A stretch of DNA of 43,045 nucleotides. Source: JAIRQX01 sp031556255. GTDB taxonomy: Bacteria > Chrysiogenota > Deferribacteres > Deferribacterales > JAISNW01. Shown piece after piece: positions 17,401-23,577 of this stretch (positions are counted from its first letter, which is position 1; each line of letters opens with the position of its first letter). Location: contig JAVBTI010000146.1 in the NCBI GenBank assembly GCA_031556255.1, positions 1 to 43,045 on the forward strand, given 5' to 3'. The position numbers and the translations under genes are program-made. The notes beneath the pieces were generated by a model, which searched no databases, was not told where the DNA came from, and worked only from the letters and a program-made list of their open reading frames with translations.

Positions 17401-17980
17401 ATATGAAGATTACTTCATGGAAGCCTATAAGAACCAACTGCCAAGCAGTCCTCTTTGCCTCACCACAACCCACGACCGGCACCGCCCGCACTCGTCTCAG
17501 GCCGAAACACCACTTGTCAGGGAGCTTACCACTCGTACGCGCGGCGGCAAGCTTTACTCCGGTAACGACTGGGGCACTTACGCGCTTATCACACCGTTCG
17601 ACGCGGATAACGTAGCCGACGGAGCCTCGGGCACCATCCCACGCCTGAACAAATCAATAGCCGATAAAGACTATACAAAAGCAAGCTGGCAGGAAATATG
17701 GCTGAATGATGAGGACGCCGAAGCGCGCGGTATCAATGATGGCGACATAGTCCTCGTGAAAAACGTTATCGGTTCCGTGCGATGCGCCGCAAGAGTTTCC
17801 ACACGCTGCGTCAAAGGTTTTGCCGGCCTGCACCAGGGCGCGTGGTACGACCCGGATCCTATGGATAACGTAGACGACGGCGGATGCGCCAACACACTGA
17901 TGGCAACCAAGCCATCCCGCGGCGATCACGGTAACGGCCAGCAGTCAGCTATGGTCGAAATAACTAAGGTAGTATGGTAG
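14492..17980 (+). CDS. Molybdopterin oxidoreductase catalytic subunit, DmsA-like (module 1)
   Basis: 1162 aa, about 350 longer than E. coli DmsA. N-terminal Tat signal SRRNFLK (14-20), a hydrophobic stretch, then LYGC with C34, a lipobox-like Tat lipoprotein site. Fe-S region: C68 and C73 (HNCGGARC) and C113/C116 (ACTKC), then a KQTRKRGDLSGF segment as in DmsA. By alignment with DmsA, S219 (SHYSFHQ) is the likely Mo ligand. C-terminal cofactor-binding region GLHQGAWYDPDPMDN…NGQQSAM matches the DmsA clade. It should be an exported bis-MGD reductase of an S-oxide, N-oxide or oxyanion; the substrate cannot be told. ATG 14492 has AGGAGG 7 bases upstream. It is followed by its ferredoxin subunit after 10 bp. 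Extra length lies mainly in the middle and at ~800-930. Confidence 0.9.
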   Translation: MKILNEMKDLSNVSRRNFLKGTAALSASAALYGCSKDEGETDYIFIPTSTDDPLKPDAIYPGTGGHNCGGARCLTVAHVKNGKIVRIVSDEINDARGTYQNPESYNNAQSIACTKCRSYKFRLYHPGRLKYPLKQTRKRGDLSGFVRVSWDSALNDIARKHKATIEAYGPESIHNLYACGSYSGGLQGGGFNGVYAGNNANSIPMNMLGGYSNYFSHYSFHQQSFFGTSYTGYGSMAPTSLCDANAIAGVVNTAVLWGSNTMTTQNNQANAQIHAYREMRKRPGTQILFIGPEFVDHGVNCATEWIQMRPYTDSALVLGMMHEMIVNTFKEDGTIYSADSTTGRPYLNVDYLDAVVYGFFDSPKYWVVKESGGAIPQGTIVTDSASATVDYTMINAVPAGRSLSAYIMGTDIRLTKARYDAGNSYIAQKFAAGQTFRNGSACSYTIGGTTANTISGTPTTNYLRKKDYMTIKNPKWAEGITGVPEEKIKALAKLYCTPSAHPIYNEWCGAQQKQAEGIINAFFSIQTLLIVTQTYGRTGETHGRNNFGPATTSGSGREELPNYATIDRGTVPTKPTTPVLSCTMWYNAIRFALGDEMAAGGYTGKFIPDAAAPATGTVYHDDGGTKALVKVKRNGGSIDEREVNGYKYYDWETKNGKPVYSGFRFIMNSGGNILLNQHMNPNDTAEMFASLPVCTADPSNADSLCIVSFDNFMSPTPRWSDYVLPAATNWEQDNRIQLSMGPTIIIPQVSTPPGESKSTYNFTVAFLQAYEGVEPSKAGVAAQYVGHSAGGTTIYDPSKGVVDQYYDKWKRSYENSGKPNDPTSRYYGKTFDEALQIQYQPYATGAMSKTTTVTPSTVRTNIDTYLNLADATRRNTPFLPVTNNSTGAVIATGGSSHGADYPTPTQGGTYYVAPEQSGRAHVYCELLPWQYERRFAKWHGYLAEQGKPVGQNNTDAEGDPIMLPIPMYFAYEDYFMEAYKNQLPSSPLCLTTTHDRHRPHSSQAETPLVRELTTRTRGGKLYSGNDWGTYALITPFDADNVADGASGTIPRLNKSIADKDYTKASWQEIWLNDEDAEARGINDGDIVLVKNVIGSVRCAARVSTRCVKGFAGLHQGAWYDPDPMDNVDDGGCANTLMATKPSRGDHGNGQQSAMVEITKVVW

Positions 17981-17990
17981 GAGATAACAC

Positions 17991-18611
17991 ATGAGACGTG
18001 CATTTTATTTTGATCAGGAAAAATGTATGGGCTGCAATACATGCGCTGTTGCGTGCAAAGACTGGAATCAGGTGAACCCCGGCGCTGTCAGGTGGCGTAC
18101 ACAAATAACCCATGAACAAACCAGCGCACCATATTTTTTCCCGCTTTCTATGGCCTGCAACCACTGTGAAACACCCGCATGCCAGGCTGCATGCCCTGCA
18201 AGCGCCATATCTAAAAACGAAGACGGCCTTGTATTAGTCGACCGTGACAAATGCCAGGAATTCAAGTCGTGTATAACCGCCTGTCCGTTCGCTATTCCAC
18301 AGATAGCCGGTGACCAGCAGGAGCCCAACCGTCAGGCATATTGGATTTCGAGCCATCCTATGCAGAAATGTGATATGTGCCTCAGCCGTCTGCAGAACGG
18401 CCAGAAACCGGAATGTGTGGCTTCCTGTGTGGCACACGCTCTTGATGCCGGCGATTTTGACACACTTAAGGCTATGCACCCGACAGCCGTGCAAATGAAT
18501 AAAACGGATTTCCATTACGCTTACGCTAACGACAATACAACCACAGGGCCTTCGTTTTTGATTAATAAGCGCAGTTCACTTGCAATAACAAAAGCGATAC
18601 CCAAACCGTAG
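17991..18611 (+). CDS. Four-cluster ferredoxin subunit, DmsB-like (module 1)
   Basis: 206 aa, usual DmsB size, with no signal peptide, so it is probably exported by riding with the Tat-bearing catalytic subunit. Cysteine groups: I C12/C15/C18/C22; II C56/C59/C64/C68; III C88/C94/C98; IV C127/C130/C142/C146. Group III has Phe91 where a fourth cysteine is expected (KCQEFKSCITAC). In E. coli DmsB, replacing the equivalent Cys102 turns this cluster into [3Fe-4S], and NarH naturally has Trp there, so a [3Fe-4S] cluster is expected here. Role: passes electrons to the Mo site. No NrfD/DmsC-type membrane anchor gene follows; a terminator does. The ATG at 17991 is preceded by AGGAG. Confidence 0.93.
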   Translation: MRRAFYFDQEKCMGCNTCAVACKDWNQVNPGAVRWRTQITHEQTSAPYFFPLSMACNHCETPACQAACPASAISKNEDGLVLVDRDKCQEFKSCITACPFAIPQIAGDQQEPNRQAYWISSHPMQKCDMCLSRLQNGQKPECVASCVAHALDAGDFDTLKAMHPTAVQMNKTDFHYAYANDNTTTGPSFLINKRSSLAITKAIPKP

Positions 18612-18638
18612 ACGGATAAACAGTCAGCTTTGAATTTT

Positions 18639-18679
18639 AAAAACCCCCTCCAGGCAACCTTGGCAGGGGGTTTTTTTTT
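18639..18679. terminator. Bidirectional intrinsic terminator between module 1 and flagellin
   Basis: Stem CCCCCT (18644-18649) with AGGGGG (18665-18670), an inner partial pairing CCAGG/CCTTGG, A5 on one side and T9 on the other. It can end both the plus-strand respiratory operon (stop 18611) and the minus-strand flagellin gene (stop 18713). Confidence 0.85.
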
Positions 18680-18712
18680 GATATACAATGTTTAGGTTAT
18701 TACCTTAAGTAC

Positions 18713-21079
18713 TTATCCCCTTATCAATTCCAGAGCTACTTCCGGCAGCCTGTTCGCTTGAGAAAGCATTGAAACGGCCGCGTTCACGAGAATCTGGTTG
18801 CGTGTGAACAGCGCCGTCTCTTCGGCGTAGTCCAGATCACGTATCCGGGATTCACTTGCCACCATATTTTCATATGCGGTCTGAAGGCCTGATATTGTAT
18901 ACTCCAGGCGGTTTATCTGCGCACCCACGGATGCCCGCGCGCTGCTTATCCTTTCCAGAGCCCTGTCCATCAGCGTTATCCCTTTCTGCGCCAGTTCCGG
19001 GTCCACCACGGACATGTTCAGTATACCAAGAGCGCGGCAGTCCAATTGGGTAACGGATATGTCCATGCTCTGTCCTTTGTTAGCGCCCACCTGCACGTCG
19101 GTGCGGTTGTCCACCACGTGAAGATAGGCTGTGTCGTCTTTCCCGGTTGTGCGGTAAACTATTTTGCGGGAGATGGCGTCCCATCTTTCATAGATTCCCA
19201 CCTTGCTGTCGATCTCCACTTCAACCCCTTTGATAATCCCTCTCAGCACGCCGTCGCCAACTATTTCGGAACCCACGAGGTCGCCCGTGTGCGCGTCGCG
19301 GACGGTCACCTTGATGGTGGAGTTCTCCCCTTGCTGGATTGTGGCCAGGGAAAGTGCGTCTATCAGCCCCTGGTCGCCGGTGAAGGTCAGGCGGGAATCG
19401 TCTCCCAGAAGCCCGGTCTGGATTACAAATGTGCCGGCAAGCGCCTCGTTTGAGTTCAAAGTGGCGCCGGTCGGCCCCACATAGTTTACAAGGTTGCCGT
19501 TTATCATGGTGAAACTGCCGCCGGCGCTGACCACTCCATTGTCCGCGCCCATGCCCAGGTCTTCAACAATAGCCTTCGTCAGTTTGCGTTCGAGATCGGC
19601 TATAGTATCATTCCCTTCCACATAGACTATTGTTTGTTTACCGTTTCCGAAAACAGTAAGCTCCTGGACGTTATCCAGAATATTTCTGCCGTCAGCGTTG
19701 GTGAAACGGGCTATATCTTTCAGCCGCGTACCGGTGGTGGCCGCTTCGCCCGCACCGTTCACCATAAGCTGGAAAGCGCCCGTGACCGTCAGCGGGTCGC
19801 CGGTAAGCGCGTCGGAATTCTCTTTGAACTGAAATACCATGCTGCCTATATTTATTGTGCCGTTCGTGGCGTCCATGTCGGCGATGGTGATTTTTACATC
19901 GTTGTAGTCCACATACTGATCGCCGTTATCTTTCTTCGTAAGCCCTTCATCGACGTCATAACTTATGGTTATGGGGGTGGCCAGTTCATTCGGACCGTCG
20001 CTGATTTTGATCACACCCCTCCCGTCGGCGGCGGCGAGGTTTGCACCCAACACCGCACGGTTAGCTGTGAAGAGAATCTTGTCCCCGCCCTGAGCATTTC
20101 CGAGAGCATTGACGTCAAAAGTCACAGTGGCGCTAATGTTCGGCGCAGCAATGGCCACAACCCCGGCCGCGGTGCTTGTGGCTGTATACCACTGGCTGAT
20201 GGCACCGGTGGAGGCGTCGATGGTGCGGTAACGCACGCCTATGCCGGCAAAGTCTCCCGCCCCCGCGCTGGAGGTGGTAAACTCCATCTCGACGAAGCCG
20301 TCAAACCCTATATTTGTTATTGCCTGCGTTGTGTTCCAGTTGGAGGACGCCTGCTTGTAAACCTGGATTGCATTAAACGCGGCGGTAACGTTCGCATCCG
20401 CCTCCACACCTATGGTGTAGTACGCCGTGTGCGTGGGGTTCAACCCTTTCGGGTCGACGATCTGCCCCACGTTGGTGGTATTGGCGCTGACTATTCCCGC
20501 GCCAATGGCATCTTTATTGAGGGTCATTATATCGGTTTTGTATACGTTATTCTGACCTGGGCGGACGCTGAAATCCAGCCGGTAGTTCCCCTCCGCCACT
20601 TCACTGCGGATGATGGCGTTGATGTACGGCTTGTCCGCTGACCAGAGAGCTGTGGAATCCCCGTTGAGCAGCTTCTTGGTGTTGAATTCCGTTGACGCCG
20701 CCTGGCGGTCGATCTCGGCTTTGAGCTGGTCGATCTCCTTCTGGAGTTCCCGGCGGTCGTTGGTGGTGTATGTCCCGTTGCCGGCCTGCACGGCCAGTTC
20801 GCGCATACGCTGGATAATGTCGGTCATGGTGCTCATCCCGCCTTCCGCGGTCTGGAGGTAACTGATGGCGTCCTGGGAGTTCAGGGTGGCTCTTTTGATC
20901 CCGCGAATCTGCGCGCGCATCTTTTCGGATATGGCCAGGCCGGATGCGTCGTCAGCGGCGTGGTTGATGCGCAGCCCGGAAGAGAGCCTCTCTATATTCT
21001 TCGCCAGCCCTGCGTTGGCCAGGTTCAGATAGCGCTGAGCCGTAATGGAATAGTTGTTGGTGTAGATTTCAAGAGCCAT
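18713..21079 (-). CDS. fliC: Flagellin, very large
   Basis: 788 aa; most flagellins are 270-550. The conserved N-terminal D0/D1 (~1-145) includes ERLSSGLRINHAADDASGLA and IIQRMRELAVQAGNGT. The C-terminal D1/D0 (~705-788) includes RISSARASVGAQINRLEYTI and AVSMLSQANRLPEVALELI. In between are ~560 residues of variable, Ala/Gly/Thr-rich, strand-forming sequence that would be surface-exposed D2/D3 domains. Secreted by the flagellar type III system and polymerised into the filament. The ATG at 21079 has GGAGG eight bases upstream; the frame extends further but the family begins here (MALEIYTNNYSI). It is monocistronic, with no other flagellar gene in the window. The leader contains hairpin element A 44 bp upstream. 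Confidence 0.96.
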   Translation of the reverse strand: MALEIYTNNYSITAQRYLNLANAGLAKNIERLSSGLRINHAADDASGLAISEKMRAQIRGIKRATLNSQDAISYLQTAEGGMSTMTDIIQRMRELAVQAGNGTYTTNDRRELQKEIDQLKAEIDRQAASTEFNTKKLLNGDSTALWSADKPYINAIIRSEVAEGNYRLDFSVRPGQNNVYKTDIMTLNKDAIGAGIVSANTTNVGQIVDPKGLNPTHTAYYTIGVEADANVTAAFNAIQVYKQASSNWNTTQAITNIGFDGFVEMEFTTSSAGAGDFAGIGVRYRTIDASTGAISQWYTATSTAAGVVAIAAPNISATVTFDVNALGNAQGGDKILFTANRAVLGANLAAADGRGVIKISDGPNELATPITISYDVDEGLTKKDNGDQYVDYNDVKITIADMDATNGTINIGSMVFQFKENSDALTGDPLTVTGAFQLMVNGAGEAATTGTRLKDIARFTNADGRNILDNVQELTVFGNGKQTIVYVEGNDTIADLERKLTKAIVEDLGMGADNGVVSAGGSFTMINGNLVNYVGPTGATLNSNEALAGTFVIQTGLLGDDSRLTFTGDQGLIDALSLATIQQGENSTIKVTVRDAHTGDLVGSEIVGDGVLRGIIKGVEVEIDSKVGIYERWDAISRKIVYRTTGKDDTAYLHVVDNRTDVQVGANKGQSMDISVTQLDCRALGILNMSVVDPELAQKGITLMDRALERISSARASVGAQINRLEYTISGLQTAYENMVASESRIRDLDYAEETALFTRNQILVNAAVSMLSQANRLPEVALELIRG

Positions 21080-21123
21080 GGTGTTACCTCCGTGTAAATA
21101 AAACTGCCGACGTCCCTGTCGAC

Positions 21124-21177
21124 AAAAAAAGCCGGCGCGCGGTATTCTCCGCATGCCGGCCCGATTCTTTCGATACC
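21124..21177 (-). ncRNA. Structured element A (mini-hairpin + GC hairpin + U-tract)
   Basis: Read on the minus strand: GGTAT, mini-hairpin CGA-AAGAA-TCG (21162-21172), a GC hairpin (21131-21160, arms GCCGGC/GCCGGC plus GCGG/CCGC), then U7 (21124-21130). It is terminator-like but lies only 44 bp upstream of the flagellin ATG, so it would sit in or next to the flagellin leader. A further small CGAC…GTCG hairpin lies at ~21104-21121. One of four copies (A-D). Confidence 0.55.
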
Positions 21178-21205
21178 AGTTCTATCAATGTTTGTTTCAA
21201 ACCTG

Positions 21206-21258
21206 AAAAAGCTGACAGCGATAGCGTTATCGCGTGCCAGCCCGATTGGTTCGATACT
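21206..21258 (-). ncRNA. Structured element B (mini-hairpin + hairpin + U-tract)
   Basis: On the minus strand: AGTAT, mini-hairpin CGA-ACCAA-TCG (21243-21253), a longer stem GCTGGCA…TGTCAGC with an inner GCGATA/TATCGC pairing (21211-21241), then U5 (21206-21210). Shares the GTATCGAA…AATCGGGC core with element A while the second hairpin differs in sequence, indicating conserved structure rather than simple duplication. Confidence 0.5.
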
Positions 21259-21684
21259 GTAGCCTTCCGTTTCCCGCCGCGCGGCGCCGTATTAACGTCG
21301 CGAGGGCGTTTTGGAATGCTCTGCTCAATTTTAAAAATCAGTTAAGAAAGGGTGCGTGCCTGGAAAAACACGCAGACGGCTGAATGTTGTCATCCCGTCT
21401 TCCCCTACAGGAAGCTTATCGGCAGGTACGGAAAAAACTTTAGGAAAAAAGAACAAAAAGATATTGATCGAATGGCGGAGCATTCTGCGGAGTGGTAATC
21501 TGCTCTGCAAAGCCCTTGCGGGCATCCGGCTATGGCGAAGCCTGCGCTATGCCGCTCCCCACGGTCGCTTAATATAGCGGTACCGACGCGTGAAATGAAC
21601 GGATTGATATTGGCTGAGCGTGCACACAGGCATTATTGCGTCAAATATTATCCGGCACTTTTCTTCTTGTCACCCCCTTACAAC
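21259..21684. other. Long intergenic stretch without a recognised gene
   Basis: About 425 bp between elements B and C, upstream of the flagellin gene. Short frames exist on both strands, but none has a Shine-Dalgarno or familiar sequence. It contains an imperfect palindrome at ~21526-21555 (CGGCTATGGCG … CGCTATGCCG). The flagellin promoter may lie in this or the adjacent segment; no convincing sigma-28 or sigma-54 site was found. Confidence 0.4.
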
Positions 21685-21727
21685 AAAAAAAGCCGCCCTT
21701 AGAAGGCGGCCTGAGTTTCTCAATACC
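21685..21727 (-). ncRNA. Structured element C (mini-hairpin + GC hairpin + U-tract)
   Basis: On the minus strand: GGTAT, mini-hairpin TGAG-AAA-CTCA (21712-21722), GC hairpin GCCGCC…GGCGGC (21692-21710), U7 (21685-21691). The mini-stem differs from A and B on both arms in a compensating way. The sequence GATAGA precedes GGTAT by several to twenty bases in both A and C. Confidence 0.55.
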
Positions 21728-21820
21728 ACTTTTTTAATTCGCTCTATCGTTCACTTTATTCAGTGACCAACTGGAGCGCTCGCCATCGGTATTAAACAAG
21801 GCTGCCCGGCTGGCAAAGCC

Positions 21821-21865
21821 AAAAAGCCGAAGAGTGGTTCTCTTCGGCTGTAATGTTTACATACC
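21821..21865 (-). ncRNA. Structured element D (mini-hairpin + GC hairpin + U-tract)
   Basis: On the minus strand: GGTAT, mini-hairpin GTAA-ACA-TTAC (21850-21860), hairpin GCCGAAGAG…CTCTTCGGC (21826-21848), U5 (21821-21825). It lies 57 bp after the stop of the histidine kinase gene, so this copy may be the terminator of the kinase operon. It is the outermost of the four co-oriented elements. Confidence 0.55.
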
Positions 21866-21921
21866 ATGTTCAACTGTTACCGCCTTTATCGGCGTGTATT
21901 TATAATAACTTTAGCAGAACT

Positions 21922-23559
21922 TTACACATCCATCGATATTATGAACTGGGCGCCGTTTTCCACATTCCGTACAGTCATGTTCCCATTTTTGTATTTGGAA
22001 ATGATCAGCCTTGACATGTAAAGCCCTATGCCCGTGCCGTCGGAACCTTTGGTGGTGACGTAGGCGTCAAATATGCGGCTGATCATAGACGGAGGCACAC
22101 CGCCGCCGTTGTCCGTGAAAATTATTGTCAGCCTGCTCCCTTCCCTGGTGATCCCGATGATAACCGCCCCCTCCAAAAGCTGGTTGTCCTCCTTTTCCCG
22201 GCGGGAAAGGATGGCGTCTTTAGCATTCAAAAGCAAGTTGAGCGCTACCTGTTGCATCTCGTTAGGGTTACCGGTTATAATGAGGTCCTCTTCTTTAAGA
22301 TCCGTTATGATCTGCACCGTTATACGGTTGTGGTAAAACACACCGGACATCATCAGACGTACATTCTCAATGGCGGAGGTAACATTGAACTTCTCTATCC
22401 CTCCTTTGGCCTTGAAAAAGTTCCGGAACGTATCCATCGTAACGGACATGAAGGAGAGCTGTTTTATGATCTGTTTTACGCTTATCTCCAGCTCTTCACG
22501 GTTGAGCTCCTCTTCCTCCACGTCGTCTTTCATCATTTCGGCGGTGATGAACAGGGTGCTGAGGGGCTGTTTCCATTGATGGACAATTGCGTCCATCATC
22601 TCGCCAATCTCCGCCATTTTGGCTTTCTGCACCAGAAGGCGCTCTCCCTCCACCCGGCGTTCCGTCTCCTCCGCCACAAGGGTTTTCATCTGCTCAAACA
22701 TGGCGTTCTGCTCTGTTATGTCAATGAGCTGAAGCATGCAGAGCGATTTATCCTGATCGAAAAGGTTCAGTACGCAGTGGATATACCGATTCTCACGGTT
22801 ATTCGGTATAAGCGTGCAGTCGAAGGTATTTTTATTATCCCCGACCTCGTTGCACGCTTTTACTGCGTCCTCGAAAAGTTTAAGCCCGGCCGAGTCAAGG
22901 TAGTTCTGTATGTGCTGGCTGAAAAGAGAGGTGTTCAGAAGAGTGCAGGCGGCTTCGTTTGCGTCTATAACCGCCCCGTAACGGTTAACTATCAGTATCG
23001 CCACTCCGGCATTTTCAAAAAGGGAATAAAAATATTCCCTGCTTTTTTGCAGTTCACGCTGCTTATGGATATCCTCTATGGCGTTTGTAATAAACCCCAT
23101 GACCAGCGGCTGACCACCGGGCACGCCTTTATGGAGGAAAATGTATTCATCCAGCCATATATATTCGCCATCCGCGGTTTTGCAACGGAAGTGCAGCCCC
23201 ATGGTTTTATCATCCCGGATCATCTCCCGGTGCTTTGTGATTACCATGTCGATGTCTTCAGGATGTATGAGATTATTGACGGTCACCTCACCGGACATGA
23301 ACGCTTCCGCCATGTACCCCAGAAGATTTTTACAGTTTTCCGTGGTAAAAACAATATTGTACGGCTTATCTACAGTCGTGGTATAAAAAACCAGCGCACT
23401 GTTTTTAAACAAATCCTGGAACATCGCATAAGGACTGCCACAGTTTTTATCTTTGGCAGCAATGAGTTTACGCATGGCGGCAGACTGCCTTATAATAACA
23501 AACACCACTACTGCCAGTAGAATAAGCAGTACGACGATGCTGATAGTCTGGGCAATCAT
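21922..23559 (-). CDS. PAS-domain sensor histidine kinase
   Basis: 545 aa. One N-terminal membrane segment (~4-24), then two PAS domains (~45-165, with NLIHPEDIDMV; ~172-285, with AGVAILIVNRYGAVIDANEA), a short coiled coil, a dimerisation domain with H327 in the HQWKQPL variant H-box, and an HATPase with N-box NLLLNAKDAI (N445), G1 DNGGG (483-487) and G2 GTGIGLYMS. All catalytic residues look intact. PAS domains suggest a redox, gas or small-molecule signal. The ATG at 23559 is used; a TTG at 23562 is also in frame. It lies 18 bp after the cNMP/CBS/DUF294 gene, forming an operon. No receiver gene is adjacent; its partner is unknown. Element D probably terminates the transcript. Confidence 0.92.
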   Translation of the reverse strand: MIAQTISIVVLLILLAVVVFVIIRQSAAMRKLIAAKDKNCGSPYAMFQDLFKNSALVFYTTTVDKPYNIVFTTENCKNLLGYMAEAFMSGEVTVNNLIHPEDIDMVITKHREMIRDDKTMGLHFRCKTADGEYIWLDEYIFLHKGVPGGQPLVMGFITNAIEDIHKQRELQKSREYFYSLFENAGVAILIVNRYGAVIDANEAACTLLNTSLFSQHIQNYLDSAGLKLFEDAVKACNEVGDNKNTFDCTLIPNNRENRYIHCVLNLFDQDKSLCMLQLIDITEQNAMFEQMKTLVAEETERRVEGERLLVQKAKMAEIGEMMDAIVHQWKQPLSTLFITAEMMKDDVEEEELNREELEISVKQIIKQLSFMSVTMDTFRNFFKAKGGIEKFNVTSAIENVRLMMSGVFYHNRITVQIITDLKEEDLIITGNPNEMQQVALNLLLNAKDAILSRREKEDNQLLEGAVIIGITREGSRLTIIFTDNGGGVPPSMISRIFDAYVTTKGSDGTGIGLYMSRLIISKYKNGNMTVRNVENGAQFIISMDV

Positions 23560-23577
23560 CAATTGAAGTCCGGTTGT

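Noticed and set aside
21224..21240. Possible sigma-54 site for flagellin (TGGCACG on the minus strand)
   Set aside because: The -24 half matches, but the -12 GC is out of register by one base, and the sequence is also part of the stem of element B.
22252..23520. 422-codon plus-strand frame opposite the histidine kinase
   Set aside because: Antisense shadow of a well-supported PAS kinase; translation has no domain features.
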